33,080 bases of DNA from Nostoc linckia z4 (lineage in GTDB: Bacteria; Cyanobacteriota; Cyanobacteriia; Cyanobacteriales; Nostocaceae): positions 1-33,080 of the forward strand of contig NZ_LAHA01000056.1 in assembly GCF_002608075.1 (NCBI RefSeq). The letters run 5' to 3'. Below, one piece after another: positions 22,193-30,211 of the stretch (the stretch's first letter is position 1; the number at the start of each line of letters is the position of its first letter). The position numbers were made by a program, and so were the translations under genes. The notes below the pieces were generated by a model. The model was not told the DNA's origin, made no database searches, and saw nothing but the letters and a program-made list of their open reading frames with translations.

Positions 22193-22951
22193 ATGTCTAA
22201 ATCGCCTGAAGCATTTTCAGTGTTGGGAATACCAGTTCATGTGATGAGTAATTATCCGGGCTGGTTGTTAGAATGCTTGCAACAAGGCAGAGGAACTCAT
22301 GTAGTAACCCTCAATGCAGAAATGACTATGCAGGCAGAGCGTAACGAACTTTTAGCTCAGGCCATTCAAAATGCTGAACTGGTGATTCCAGATGGAGCTG
22401 GGGTTGTTCTGTATTTACGCTGGTTATTATGGCAAAAAGTACAGCGTTGTCCAGGAATTGAATTATCAGAAAAGCTTTTGCAACAACTTGGACAACAAAA
22501 GACAGGAGCAAAAGTCTTTTTTTATGGCGCTGCACCTGGAGTGGCTGCAAAAGCAGCAGAGTTTTGGCAACAGCAAATTCCAGATTTGAACTTAGTAGGT
22601 ACTCACTCAGGTTACCATTCCCCACAAGAAGAAGCACAATTGCAACAAACTCTTGCCGAATTGCAGCCACAAGTGATTTTTGTAGGTCTAGGAGTGCCAC
22701 GTCAAGAATTATGGATTGCCGAAAATCGCCATTTGTGCCCCCAAGCAATTTGGATTGGCGTTGGTGGCAGTTTTGATATTTGGTCAGGAACTAAAACTCG
22801 CGCTCCCGCTTGGTTAGGAAACAACAATTTGGAATGGCTATATCGGCTATATCAAGAACCTTGGCGTTGGCGGCGGATGTTAGCTTTGCCAGAGTTTGCG
22901 ATGAAAGCCTTTGTCTATCGCTGGACTACAAAGAGTGCAATTAAGTGCTGA
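22193..22951 (+). CDS. WecG/TagA/CpsF-family glycosyltransferase (GT26)
   Basis: A protein of about 252 residues related to N-acetylmannosaminyltransferases WecG and TagA, which add a sugar to lipid-linked intermediates of surface polymers. Family segments in order: VVTLNAEMTMQAERN, VIPDGAGVVLYLRWL, RCPGIELSEKLL, VFFYGAAPGVAAKAA, QVIFVGLGVPRQELWIAEN and GVGGSFDIWSGTKTRAPAWL. There is no signal peptide; the protein is probably peripheral at the inner membrane through the basic C-terminal part (WLYRLYQEPWRWRRM). A GTG at 22169 with AAGGA 8 bases upstream would add 8 residues and is a real alternative. No other polysaccharide genes are adjacent, so the polymer is unknown. Confidence 0.92.
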   Translation: MSKSPEAFSVLGIPVHVMSNYPGWLLECLQQGRGTHVVTLNAEMTMQAERNELLAQAIQNAELVIPDGAGVVLYLRWLLWQKVQRCPGIELSEKLLQQLGQQKTGAKVFFYGAAPGVAAKAAEFWQQQIPDLNLVGTHSGYHSPQEEAQLQQTLAELQPQVIFVGLGVPRQELWIAENRHLCPQAIWIGVGGSFDIWSGTKTRAPAWLGNNNLEWLYRLYQEPWRWRRMLALPEFAMKAFVYRWTTKSAIKC

Positions 22952-23007
22952 GTGGAGAGTGGGGAGATGAGGGAGAAGGACAGGAGCAAGGGAGAATAAT
23001 AACTCCC

Positions 23008-23042
23008 CACTCACCAGTCACCAGTCAACAGTCAACACTCTA
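23008..23042. repeat. Heptad repeat tract
   Basis: CACCAGTCACCAGTCAACAG followed by TCAACACTC, a run of related 7-mers in the spacer before ftsE, without an inverted partner. Confidence 0.6.
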
Positions 23043-23125
23043 ATACCCCATACCCAATTCCCAGTACTTTTACGTAGCTGATACTGAAATCTTTAACAAA
23101 TTTTAAATTTCTTTATTCCATTTGA

Positions 23126-23150
23126 AATTCCCAGGCAAAACCTGGGAATT
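23126..23150. terminator. Perfect 10-bp hairpin before ftsE
   Basis: AATTCCCAGG (23126-23135) pairs perfectly with CCTGGGAATT (23141-23150) around CAAAA. It may end the glycosyltransferase transcript, 175 bases after its stop, or act in the ftsE leader. Only a weak T-rich stretch (CTGATTTTG) follows. Confidence 0.6.
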
Positions 23151-23220
23151 CTGATTTTGAGGAGAATGTCGAATCTAGGTTGGCAAAGTATTTGGTTGTG
23201 GGTATGAGGAGAATTTAACA

Positions 23221-23967
23221 ATGCCAGTATTAACAAGTGAAGTTAAGACAGAGAAATCCGTTGATAAACAGCACAGTGAAACTCAACAGCACATTAGCAG
23301 TAATGCTAAAAAGGTGCAATTGCAATCTGTAACTAAAACCTATTCCAATGGTTCTCATGCCTTGTTAAATGCGAACCTTGAAGTTAAAAAGGGAGAATTT
23401 TTGTTTATCACAGGGCCGAGTGGTTCTGGTAAATCCACGCTTTTGAAACTGCTCTATGGCCAGGAGTTACCCACACAAGGTGAAGTAATTGTTGATGAAT
23501 GTAATGTAGCAGCTTTAAAGGGCGATCGCTTGTCATTATTGCGGCGACGTATTGGAATTGTGTTTCAGGACTACAAACTAATTAACCAACGGACAGTAGC
23601 AGAAAATGTTACTTTTGTACTCCAAGCTCAAGGCTATACCCGTAAAGAAATTCAACGCCGCTTAGAACCAACTTTAAAGTTAGTGGGTTTACTGAATAAA
23701 GCTGACTGTTTTCCAGATCAACTTTCTGGAGGAGAACAACAGCGGGTGAGTATTGCTAGGGCGATAGTCAGTACACCACCACTGCTACTAGCTGATGAAC
23801 CAACCGGAAATCTCGATCCCGATAATTCTTGGCAAGTTATACAAATTCTCCAAAAGTTAAATTCCTTTGGAGCTACGGTAATTGTTACCACCCACGATGA
23901 ACAATTGGTGCGACGATGCAATCATCCGGTAGTGCAAGTTCGCAATGGAAGGCTGTTTCGTAAATAA
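23221..23967 (+). CDS. ftsE: FtsE-type cell-division ABC ATPase
   Basis: A 248-residue ATPase that in other bacteria pairs with the membrane protein FtsX at the division site to control peptidoglycan hydrolases. Walker A GPSGSGKST (65-73), FQDYKLINQRTVAENV (an FtsE-typical Q-loop), LSGGEQQRVSIARA, LLLADEPTGNLDPDNS and VTTHDE are all present. It has an unusual polar N-terminal extension of about 30 residues (SEVKTEKSVDKQHSETQQH) before the conserved domain. No ftsX lies next to it, which is usual in cyanobacteria, where the genes are often separated. GAGGAG ends 8 bases before the ATG. A LolD-like relative is the alternative, but the TGNLDPD and KLI features favour FtsE. Confidence 0.88.
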   Translation: MPVLTSEVKTEKSVDKQHSETQQHISSNAKKVQLQSVTKTYSNGSHALLNANLEVKKGEFLFITGPSGSGKSTLLKLLYGQELPTQGEVIVDECNVAALKGDRLSLLRRRIGIVFQDYKLINQRTVAENVTFVLQAQGYTRKEIQRRLEPTLKLVGLLNKADCFPDQLSGGEQQRVSIARAIVSTPPLLLADEPTGNLDPDNSWQVIQILQKLNSFGATVIVTTHDEQLVRRCNHPVVQVRNGRLFRK

Positions 23968-23986
23968 TAATGGGGCATGGGGTATT

Positions 23987-24057
23987 GGGAGATGGGGAGA
24001 TGGGGAGATGGGGAGATGGGGAGATGGGGAGATGGGGAGATGGGGAGATGGGGAGAC
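23987..24057. repeat. GGGGAGAT octamer tandem repeat
   Basis: About nine consecutive 8-bp units GGGGAGAT, the first lacking one G and the last ending in C, in the convergent spacer after ftsE. Nearly perfect, so probably young and length-variable. Confidence 0.95.
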
Positions 24058-24102
24058 AAGGGAGATAAGGGGGACAAGGAAGCAGGGGGAGCAGAGGAAG
24101 AA

Positions 24103-24148
24103 ATGCCCAATGCCCAATGCCCAATGCCCAATGCCCAATGCCCAATGA
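24103..24148. repeat. CCCAATG heptamer tandem repeat
   Basis: Six to seven perfect copies of CCCAATG end one base before the stop codon of the HEAT-like membrane protein gene on the other strand. Confidence 0.95.
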
Positions 24149-24916
24149 CTAATAAACACGCTGTTTGAGTTTTGCTGATATGGGTATGAAGGTTTTGGCT
24201 GTTTTGGGTGGTAGTATTTGTGAGCGATCGCAGGCTTGCAAGATTTTAAAAGCCGCCTCTCTAACCACAACTTCCTCTTCACGACTCAGTAGAAGTTGCA
24301 AGCATTCCACTACATCTTGCTGCACTGAAGTATCAACTCGCTTACGAACAATCAATTTAGTTAGTTGACGCAGAGCTATTAACCGCTTTAATGGATCTTT
24401 TTCTGTTAAGTTGACTAACAATTGTTCGAGGTGGTCTTCTTCTCGATTTCCATAAAAGTTGACAATTTGCCATACTAATAAAATTAAAGTTAGCAGGGTT
24501 CCTACACCTTGGGCGATAGCACCAGCCGCAATCCATCGGCTATGAGAATCAACCCAAATTGCAGCAGCCATGTAAGTACTAACAGTAGCAATACCACCAC
24601 TGAGAACTGCTAAGACTAACCGACGGTTTGGATTATTTAAGAATTCGCGTATTTTAGACCAGCGTAATTGCCAGTCCCACTCTTGCATTGAGTAAACTAA
24701 TACCATTACCCCAACGCCGATTAACAGAGCTAATAGGAGTTTCCAGTTCCACAACAGCATGGCAATGATAATGGTCAGGAACCCTAGAAAGCCTCCAGGC
24801 CCGGAGTAGCGTTTAAAAGTTTGTTGTTTTGAGCTTCCTCCTATCTTGAACTTTGGAAGCGACCAGTTGGGAAGCTGCTCGATCAATTGCTGCCAAGAAG
24901 ACGAAGCCTGTGCCAC
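24149..24916 (-). CDS. Membrane protein with C-terminal HEAT/armadillo-like helices
   Basis: A 255-residue protein with a cytoplasmic start (AQASSSWQQLIEQLPNWSLP), then two adjacent hydrophobic segments (about 43-60 and 62-78), a charged loop (EWDWQLRWSKIREFLNNPNR) and two more segments (about 98-117 and 129-149). The last 100 residues are amphipathic helices (EEDHLEQLLVNLTEKDPLKRL, LQLLLSREEEVVVREAAFKIL) resembling two to three HEAT/armadillo repeats. It is thus a four-span anchor with a helical interaction domain facing one side. It resembles a cyanobacterial protein annotated as armadillo-fold, with no known function. It converges with ftsE; division-related function is only a guess from position. 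Confidence 0.82.
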   Translation of the reverse strand: MAQASSSWQQLIEQLPNWSLPKFKIGGSSKQQTFKRYSGPGGFLGFLTIIIAMLLWNWKLLLALLIGVGVMVLVYSMQEWDWQLRWSKIREFLNNPNRRLVLAVLSGGIATVSTYMAAAIWVDSHSRWIAAGAIAQGVGTLLTLILLVWQIVNFYGNREEDHLEQLLVNLTEKDPLKRLIALRQLTKLIVRKRVDTSVQQDVVECLQLLLSREEEVVVREAAFKILQACDRSQILPPKTAKTFIPISAKLKQRVY

Positions 24917-25132
24917 GGTGTTTACCTACTTGAATACGAGATTACCTTTTGTAAAAGTTTGATTAGATACGAAAAATCAAGGAGCGTCCACAATTGGTAA
25001 AAACACTGGGAGATGAGAAATCACACCCTAGTTTCTACCCTTGGGGAGATCCATGAACAATATACTCTAAAAGAATACCCGGACTCGGACGAGTAAGCTT
25101 AATTTTTCTAGTGAGTTTTTAACGTTTCTAGT

Positions 25133-25717
25133 TTAGAAACAAAAACGAAAGTCATCAAGGACAAATTGACCGTCAAAAGCACAGAAAGTAACTGTGTAGA
25201 TGTTATTCGCACTGATGGATAATAATGTATTCGGGGAAATTGCTGAGTCGGAATCGGCTAGATTACCGCTCGGTAGTGCGGTTTGTCCAAGGAGTTGCCT
25301 ATGGCCATCGTAAGCCGAAAGTACTAGCCGTTGGGAACTTGTCACAAAGGCACTAACCGAGTTCACAGGATGCAAGAAAGTAGCTTCTAAAAATCCGCTT
25401 TTGGGCGCTCCCATTAGGACTGTCAGCCCCGAATAACTGGGAAATGCGGGATTTGATGGCTGTATTGCTAGAGAATTACGAAAAATTACTCCCCAGCGTT
25501 CATACTGGGACTCTACTACTTCAAAACACTTCAAGTCTTCAAAGTCTAAACAAATACAAGTAGGTATACTGAGTTTGGTAAGGTCAATAGGTGGCTCCAC
25601 GCGATCGCGCCAGGATGAAGCTGTAATTTGGTGTTGTATATTAAGATTGTCAAGCGCAAATTTAGGGTCTTCAATCCTTGGTGCTTTATTTGATTGAAGA
25701 GTAGCCTGTTTTACCAT
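25133..25717 (-). CDS. Unknown beta-rich protein with C-terminal DDFRF motif
   Basis: A 194-residue protein, not assignable to a named family. After a polar lead of about 45 residues it has a beta-rich region: IPTCICLDFEDLKCFEVVES, then YSGLTVLMGAPKSGFLEATF, VNSVSAFVTSSQRLVLSAYD and the end VTFCAFDGQFVLDDFRFCF. This layout, ending in FDG-x-F-x-x-DDF-x-F, resembles the jelly-roll domain found in many exported PEP-CTERM proteins, but there is no signal peptide and no PEP-CTERM tail here. The ATG at 25717 is chosen because AAGGCGG lies about 8 bases ahead; an ATG at 25735 would add six residues. Function unknown. Confidence 0.72.
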   Translation of the reverse strand: MVKQATLQSNKAPRIEDPKFALDNLNIQHQITASSWRDRVEPPIDLTKLSIPTCICLDFEDLKCFEVVESQYERWGVIFRNSLAIQPSNPAFPSYSGLTVLMGAPKSGFLEATFLHPVNSVSAFVTSSQRLVLSAYDGHRQLLGQTALPSGNLADSDSAISPNTLLSISANNIYTVTFCAFDGQFVLDDFRFCF

Positions 25718-25735
25718 GACATTCCGCCTTACCAT

Positions 25736-26149
25736 TACGTAGAAAATAATCAGATTAGTAATATATCAAAAGCTATTCTTTTTAGATGCACAACTAAAAT
25801 TAACAGCCCATCAAAGCCAGCATTTTCGCTATTTTTGAAGCTCAAAATTATTTATCAGTTTTTTCATAGAGTATCATAAACAACCATTTAATTTTTATGT
25901 ACTAAATAATACTTGTTATACTGATGACCTAATAAATGCAGTAATTACAAGGTTAGTTTGTTTTTGTCTATGAAAAAATAAACACCAAATCTTTACAACT
26001 ACTTCAGTAGTTTTACATCTGCTTAATCTGACGCTGGTCAGAAGTCTTCAAGTAATTGCTTCATTGATAATAAAGATAATTCCTTTGCCTGTGCCTGTAT
26101 CTCTCCTGTTATCTGTGTTAATCAATCATTAGAGTGAAGAAAAATATTT
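25736..26149. other. Divergent spacer before the hydrolase-fold gene
   Basis: About 410 AT-rich bases. No ORF with family resemblance, no clear operator or hairpin. TTAGAGTGAAG before the ATG at 26150 includes a possible ribosome site. Confidence 0.5.
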
Positions 26150-27046
26150 ATGTTTCAACCAATAGGATTTGAACAACGCTCCGTAATTACCTCATTAGGT
26201 AAGATGGTGTATTATACCGCTGCTGGGACACCCTGGTACAACGACGCCACTGTCAAAGACGACCGAGAAACTTTGGTATTTTTGCACGGCTTTGGTGGTG
26301 GATCTTCTGCTTATGAGTGGTCGAAAGTTTATCCGGCTTTTGCTGCTGAATATCGGGTTATTGCACCAGATTTAATTGGTTGGGGTAAATCTGAGCATCC
26401 CGCACTTAGTTATAAAATTGACGATTATTTGACAAGTATTCGGGAGTTTTTGCAGCAAACTTGTAGTGGCCCAGTAACAACCATTGCTTCATCTTTGACC
26501 GCAGCCTTTACAATTAGAGTAGCGATCGCTCATCCGGAATTATTTAAGTCTTTAATTCTCACTACCCCCGCCGGACTTTCCGATTTTGGCGAAGACTATT
26601 CCCGCAGCTTTTTTGCTCAGTTAATTAGTGTTCCTATTATTGACCGCCTGCTATACAGTACTGGAGTTGCTACCAGTGGCGGTATTCGCAGTTTCTTAGA
26701 GCAACGACAATTCGCTCAGCCCAACCGCATCTACCAAGAAATTGTAGATGCTTATCTAGAATCTGCCCAACAGCCGAATGCTGAGTATGCAGCACTATCT
26801 TTTGTACGTGGGGATTTGTGCTTTGATTTATCCCTTTATATTCAACAATTGACCACTCCTACAGCAATTATTTGGGGACAAAAATCCCAATTTACGGGCC
26901 CTGGAATTGGTCGCCGCCTTGCCGAAATGAATCCCCAAGCAATCCGGTTTTTTCAACAATTGGAAGATGTGGGTTTAACGCCACAGTTAGAATTGCCAGC
27001 AGTCACAATTGGGTTGATTCGCCAATTTTTGTCTTTGCTCAATTAA
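26150..27046 (+). CDS. Alpha/beta-hydrolase fold protein with degenerate catalytic triad
   Basis: A 298-residue protein clearly of the alpha/beta-hydrolase fold: oxyanion segment FLHGFGGGSSAYEW (44-57), APDLIGWGKSEHP (72-84) and a C-terminal PQLELPAVTIGLIRQFL. The nucleophile elbow, normally G-x-S-x-G, reads A-S-S-L-T (113-117), keeping Ser115 but losing both glycines. The usual acid in W-G-x-x-D is Ser246 (IIWGQKSQF), and the usual G-H is G-L (275-276). So only the serine of the triad is left. It is likely a non-hydrolytic member used for binding, or an enzyme with a rearranged triad. There is no signal peptide. It is transcribed alone, convergent with the DUF4330 gene. Confidence 0.88.
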   Translation: MFQPIGFEQRSVITSLGKMVYYTAAGTPWYNDATVKDDRETLVFLHGFGGGSSAYEWSKVYPAFAAEYRVIAPDLIGWGKSEHPALSYKIDDYLTSIREFLQQTCSGPVTTIASSLTAAFTIRVAIAHPELFKSLILTTPAGLSDFGEDYSRSFFAQLISVPIIDRLLYSTGVATSGGIRSFLEQRQFAQPNRIYQEIVDAYLESAQQPNAEYAALSFVRGDLCFDLSLYIQQLTTPTAIIWGQKSQFTGPGIGRRLAEMNPQAIRFFQQLEDVGLTPQLELPAVTIGLIRQFLSLLN

Positions 27047-27051
27047 TGTAT

Positions 27052-27147
27052 CAGAAGTCAGAATTCAGAATGTAGCATATGACTTGAAAACGAAACTTCT
27101 TTGAATGTATTAATTTTTTAACTTCTGAATTCTGAATTCTGAATTCT
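27052..27147. repeat. Inverted GAATTCTGA repeat between convergent genes
   Basis: AGAAGTCAGAATTCAGAATG (27052-27071) faces ACTTCTGAATTCTGAATTCTGAATTC (27121-27146), forming a hairpin with a 49-base loop between the hydrolase-fold and DUF4330 genes. It may end transcription from both. Confidence 0.7.
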
Positions 27148-27156
27148 TAAAAAAGA

Positions 27157-27690
27157 CTACTTATCTTTGATTCTGATATCAATGACAGTAGCATTGAAAT
27201 TGTAGTTAAAACCTTCTAACTCAAAGGGCATTCCAATTTTGACTTTACTGTTACCAAGAACAGGCCCGCTTGTAGTGACTTGAGCTTTGCCATCTAGAGT
27301 TAAGAGAAAATCTGTACTAAAATTATTAGTTTTTGGATCTGGCAATTCTTTAACAGTTCCATCAGGTTGGAAAACATTAACTGTTCTTGGTAGCTGTTGA
27401 ATTGATTTAATCTCAATCTGCCCATAAGGTTGGTTGCGGATAATCACATTAGTTTTACCGCCTTTTTGGAATCCGTTATTGAACAATTGTTCCGGATCGC
27501 GCACATTTAAACCACGAACTACTAAATCTACTTCTATGGGTACTGTTTTGGAACCAACTTGAGCAACAGAACCAGAAGTACCAGGAAAGATAAAGATGCC
27601 AAATATAACTAGCAGAATTACCAACGCAGCACCTAAATCGAGGAGGTTAATTTTGCCAAACAAACGACCTTTTGAATCTAAAATAGCCAT
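27157..27690 (-). CDS. DUF4330 domain protein
   Basis: A 177-residue membrane-anchored protein of the cyanobacterial DUF4330 family. It opens with MAILDSKGRLFGKINLLDLG and has one membrane helix (about 17-36, AALVILLVIFGIFIF) followed by a periplasmic-type beta-rich domain (VPIEVDLVVRGLNVRDPEQL to the end). Only the start and the segment NQPYGQIEIKSIQQLPRTV look strongly family-typical. The role is unknown; a part in envelope structure or transport is only a guess from topology. It is divergent from a small disrupted ORF. Confidence 0.88.
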   Translation of the reverse strand: MAILDSKGRLFGKINLLDLGAALVILLVIFGIFIFPGTSGSVAQVGSKTVPIEVDLVVRGLNVRDPEQLFNNGFQKGGKTNVIIRNQPYGQIEIKSIQQLPRTVNVFQPDGTVKELPDPKTNNFSTDFLLTLDGKAQVTTSGPVLGNSKVKIGMPFELEGFNYNFNATVIDIRIKDK

Positions 27691-27782
27691 AAAAAGTTTT
27701 CCCAGGTAATAGCGAAGTAATTGATTGTAGCAAGATTCTTTTTGACGGAAACGGTAATTTTATCTATTTGCTAATAACTCCA

Positions 27783-28030
27783 ATGGGCTGGTGGACAGTT
27801 TATCACGAGTTTGTCAGTTTAGAACTGCGGCTGGTAACTCAAAAATTTTTATTGGAACTAATACACCAAAAAAATCAAATCTCATCTTTAGGGACTTGCA
27901 AGTAAAAAATATTCCATTACTACTGTTAACTGTTGACCATTCACAGTTAACAAATAACAGTCAACCACCTGAAGCAGAAGAATTTCTTTTTTGGATTTCC
28001 CTTAAGCCTATCTCTAGAGGGAATCGTTAG
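27783..28030 (+). pseudogene. Small gene apparently split by a dispersed repeat
   Basis: From ATG at 27783 the frame reads MGWWTVYHEFVSLELRLVTQ then KFLLELIHQKNQISS before entering the composite repeat at 27888, which supplies the stop at 27903. After the repeat a different frame reads PPEAEEFLFWISLKPISRGN and R, then TAG at 28028. Both parts look protein-like, with compatible helical and charged character. The simplest reading is a gene of about 60 residues interrupted by the repeat. The two parts might instead be unrelated chance frames, or the first part a real 40-residue protein. Family not recognised; no clear ribosome site. Confidence 0.4.
27888..27966 (+). repeat. Composite dispersed repeat, copy 3
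   Basis: It begins TTAGGGACTTGCAAGTAAAA, then AATATTCCATTACTACTG and TTAACTGTTGACC heptads with complement. It is the same family as 2904-2985 and 8055-8136. A TTGCGTAAGT segment at 28048, like the ends of the MITE-like elements, lies 80 bases further on. Confidence 0.8.
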
Positions 28031-28180
28031 TTGTGTCAATTTCGGTATATTTGCGTAAGTATTAGTTGTATAACAATCGGTTTAGTTTTGAACTAATAAT
28101 GCAACTTAGAATACTCTAAATTCGTCTCATAATTTGTCTTATCATTTTACGTTCTCTCGAAATTATCTTCAGTGCAGATT

Positions 28181-29038
28181 ATGTTGAACTGGAAAGGTTT
28201 TGTTGTAAACTACCGCACGTGGCGGCGTCGCTGGTTTTATCCACTAATTTCGGTAGTAGTGGCTTTGAGCCTGTGCCTGGGTACAGCCTTGCCTGGAAGA
28301 ACTTTAGAATTCTTGCCTCTAATATTGCAAGGAGTCCAGGTACTTCAGCTTTCTAATATATCCGATCGCCAGGAAACTGATATTGGCAAACAGATTAATC
28401 AGGAAATAATAGGGAGTCAAGTCCGACTTTACAAGAATGCTGGAGTTAATAGCTATGTAGAACAAATTGGCCGGCGCTTAGCGGCTAATAGCGATCGCCC
28501 CAATCTTAGCTATACTTTCCAAGTAGTTGAAGATAATGCCATTAATGCCTTTGCCACTTTGGGAGGCTATGTATATGTACACACGGGTTTGCTCAAAGCC
28601 GCAGATAATGAAGCAGAACTAGCAAGTGTCATCGCCCATGAAATTGGTCACATTGGTGGAAAACACTTGGTGAAACAGATGCGCCAAAGAGCCATCGCTA
28701 GCGGTTTAGCAACCGCAACTGGTTTAGACCGCAACACCGCCATCAATATTGGTGTAGAACTTGCCTTAAATCGTCCCCGCAGTCGTCAAGATGAATATGA
28801 CGCTGACAAAAGAGGATTAAAAACTTTGACACGGGCTGGTTATGCCCAGTCTGCTATGGTTTCTTTTATGCAAAAACTTTTGAAACAAGGTGGTTCTGTG
28901 CCCACATTTTTGAGTACCCACCCCGGAACCAGCGATCGCATTGCTAACCTCAAACGTGCAATCGAGTCCCAACCTAGTAATGGAACTTACGGATTAGATA
29001 GTGCTAGTTATAGAGCTAATATTCGACCATTAGCTTAG
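28181..29038 (+). CDS. M48-family zinc metalloprotease
   Basis: A protein of about 285 residues. Basic residues (WRRRW) precede a hydrophobic segment (about 21-38, PLISVVVALSLCLGTALPG), a signal peptide or anchor, so the enzyme faces the periplasm or lumen. The M48 core is complete: INAFATLGGYVYVHTGLL, the zinc motif VIAHEIGHIGGKH (His153, Glu154, His157) and EYDADKRG with the third ligand Glu205. It resembles the BepA/YfgC group, which degrades or helps fold envelope proteins, but lacks the TPR region, being a single-domain form. A GTG at 28172 would add three residues. It converges with the metallophosphatase gene. Confidence 0.93.
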   Translation: MLNWKGFVVNYRTWRRRWFYPLISVVVALSLCLGTALPGRTLEFLPLILQGVQVLQLSNISDRQETDIGKQINQEIIGSQVRLYKNAGVNSYVEQIGRRLAANSDRPNLSYTFQVVEDNAINAFATLGGYVYVHTGLLKAADNEAELASVIAHEIGHIGGKHLVKQMRQRAIASGLATATGLDRNTAINIGVELALNRPRSRQDEYDADKRGLKTLTRAGYAQSAMVSFMQKLLKQGGSVPTFLSTHPGTSDRIANLKRAIESQPSNGTYGLDSASYRANIRPLA

Positions 29039-29054
29039 CCTTGACGGTATTGGG

Positions 29055-29185
29055 AGTGTTGATTGGTGAGTGTTGACTGTTGACTGGTGACTGGTGAGTG
29101 AGAAATTATTCTCCTTGTCTCCCTTGTCTCCCTTGTCTCCCTTGTCTCCCTTGTCTTCCCCATCTCCCCCATCTCCCCCATCTCT
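29055..29185. repeat. Heptads and CTCCCTTGT tandem repeat
   Basis: TGTTGACTG heptads (29055-29100) are followed by about five 9-bp units TTGTCTCCC (29115-29156) and three CATCTCCCC units up to the 3' end of the phosphatase gene. Tandem, purine/pyrimidine-biased and length-variable; the reverse type GGGAGACAA is seen at 31650-31675 and at the right edge. Confidence 0.85.
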
Positions 29186-29933
29186 AATCCCGACGATTAA
29201 CTCTGATTTTAGCGGGGTCAATTGCGATCGCTGCATCTTGTAAGGGCAGGGCACGCAGATAATTTCTAAAAATGTTAACTTGATATACTAAATTGTTTGT
29301 AATATCTAGTCCAGTCAACCATCCACTCCGGGGATGATAGGCACCAGTATCTATGTCTAGCCATCCCTGTCCTTGTGCCAGTTGACCAGGTGAAACACCC
29401 GGTAGAGTAAAGGTAATGGTGTGACCAATGATAATTTGCTTATCAGGAAAGTAAGGCTTGGGAATGCTGTGAAATTCTTCTCGTATCCAGCACAGCTGCT
29501 CGGCTGTTTGTTCTATCACTGGCTTAGAAGGGTCAACTCCTGCATGAGTTAACCAAATATCCCCCAAGTCCATATATGTAGGTAAAGATTTAAACCAGTC
29601 TAAATGGTCATCTGGAATTGTAGCTTCGTGGTAACTGGCTACTGTAGCTTGCCCTCCACTATATAGCCATGCTTGCATCCTGGGAGAAAAAGCTTTTTCT
29701 TCAGTGATAATGCTTAATAACATCTGCTCGTGATTACCCAGCAGACACGGGTAGTTATTTCGCTTGACAAAATTAACTACTTGTGCGCTATGAGGGCCGC
29801 GATCGATTAAGTCTCCCAGAAAATAAACTCGATCGTCTGATGTGGGGGCGATGGCCTCCAACAATATCATCAAACCTTCATAGTGACCATGTACATCCCC
29901 AATTACAATTCGTCTGGGGTTAGTTTCGCTCAT
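29184..29933 (-). CDS. Calcineurin-like serine/threonine phosphatase
   Basis: A 249-residue PPP-type metallophosphatase. The three metal and phosphate motifs are in order: GDVHG (12-16), GDLIDRG (40-46) and GNHE (66-69), followed by WLTHAGVDPS and IIGHTITF with later metal-ligand histidines, and DIDTGAY. It is closest to the bacterial ApaH/PrpA-like single-domain group; the substrate, phosphoprotein or dinucleotide, cannot be decided. Its C-terminal codons run into the CATCTCCCC repeat. It stands alone and converges with the M48 gene; its start ATG follows AAGAGACA, a weak ribosome site. Confidence 0.92.
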   Translation of the reverse strand: MSETNPRRIVIGDVHGHYEGLMILLEAIAPTSDDRVYFLGDLIDRGPHSAQVVNFVKRNNYPCLLGNHEQMLLSIITEEKAFSPRMQAWLYSGGQATVASYHEATIPDDHLDWFKSLPTYMDLGDIWLTHAGVDPSKPVIEQTAEQLCWIREEFHSIPKPYFPDKQIIIGHTITFTLPGVSPGQLAQGQGWLDIDTGAYHPRSGWLTGLDITNNLVYQVNIFRNYLRALPLQDAAIAIDPAKIRVNRRD

Positions 29934-30211
29934 TGTCTCTTGACTACAATAATTTAGAATGTTCGTTCATACTCTGCTACAGTTTAAGCTGTCTTCTTTC
30001 CGCAATGACGGGTGAAAATACTGGATAACCTTTATTGTAATTTAAAGTTTAATTTTAATTTAATTATTATTCCAGTCAGGAATAGGTTTGATTGGCATCG
30101 CAATATAGTATGGTCTATGATTTTTGTGACAATTTAAAAATCAGTAAATTTAATCTCAGTTGTTAGCGTAGAATCGAAGGCCTTGCTGTATAACTAAATT
30201 TTTATTTGGCA

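Noticed and set aside
23857..24282. Several frames over the GGGGAGAT and CCCAATG tracts on both strands
   Set aside because: They are made by translation of perfect tandem repeats (strings of SPSPHLPI or GRWGDGEM) and overlap the ends of two real genes.
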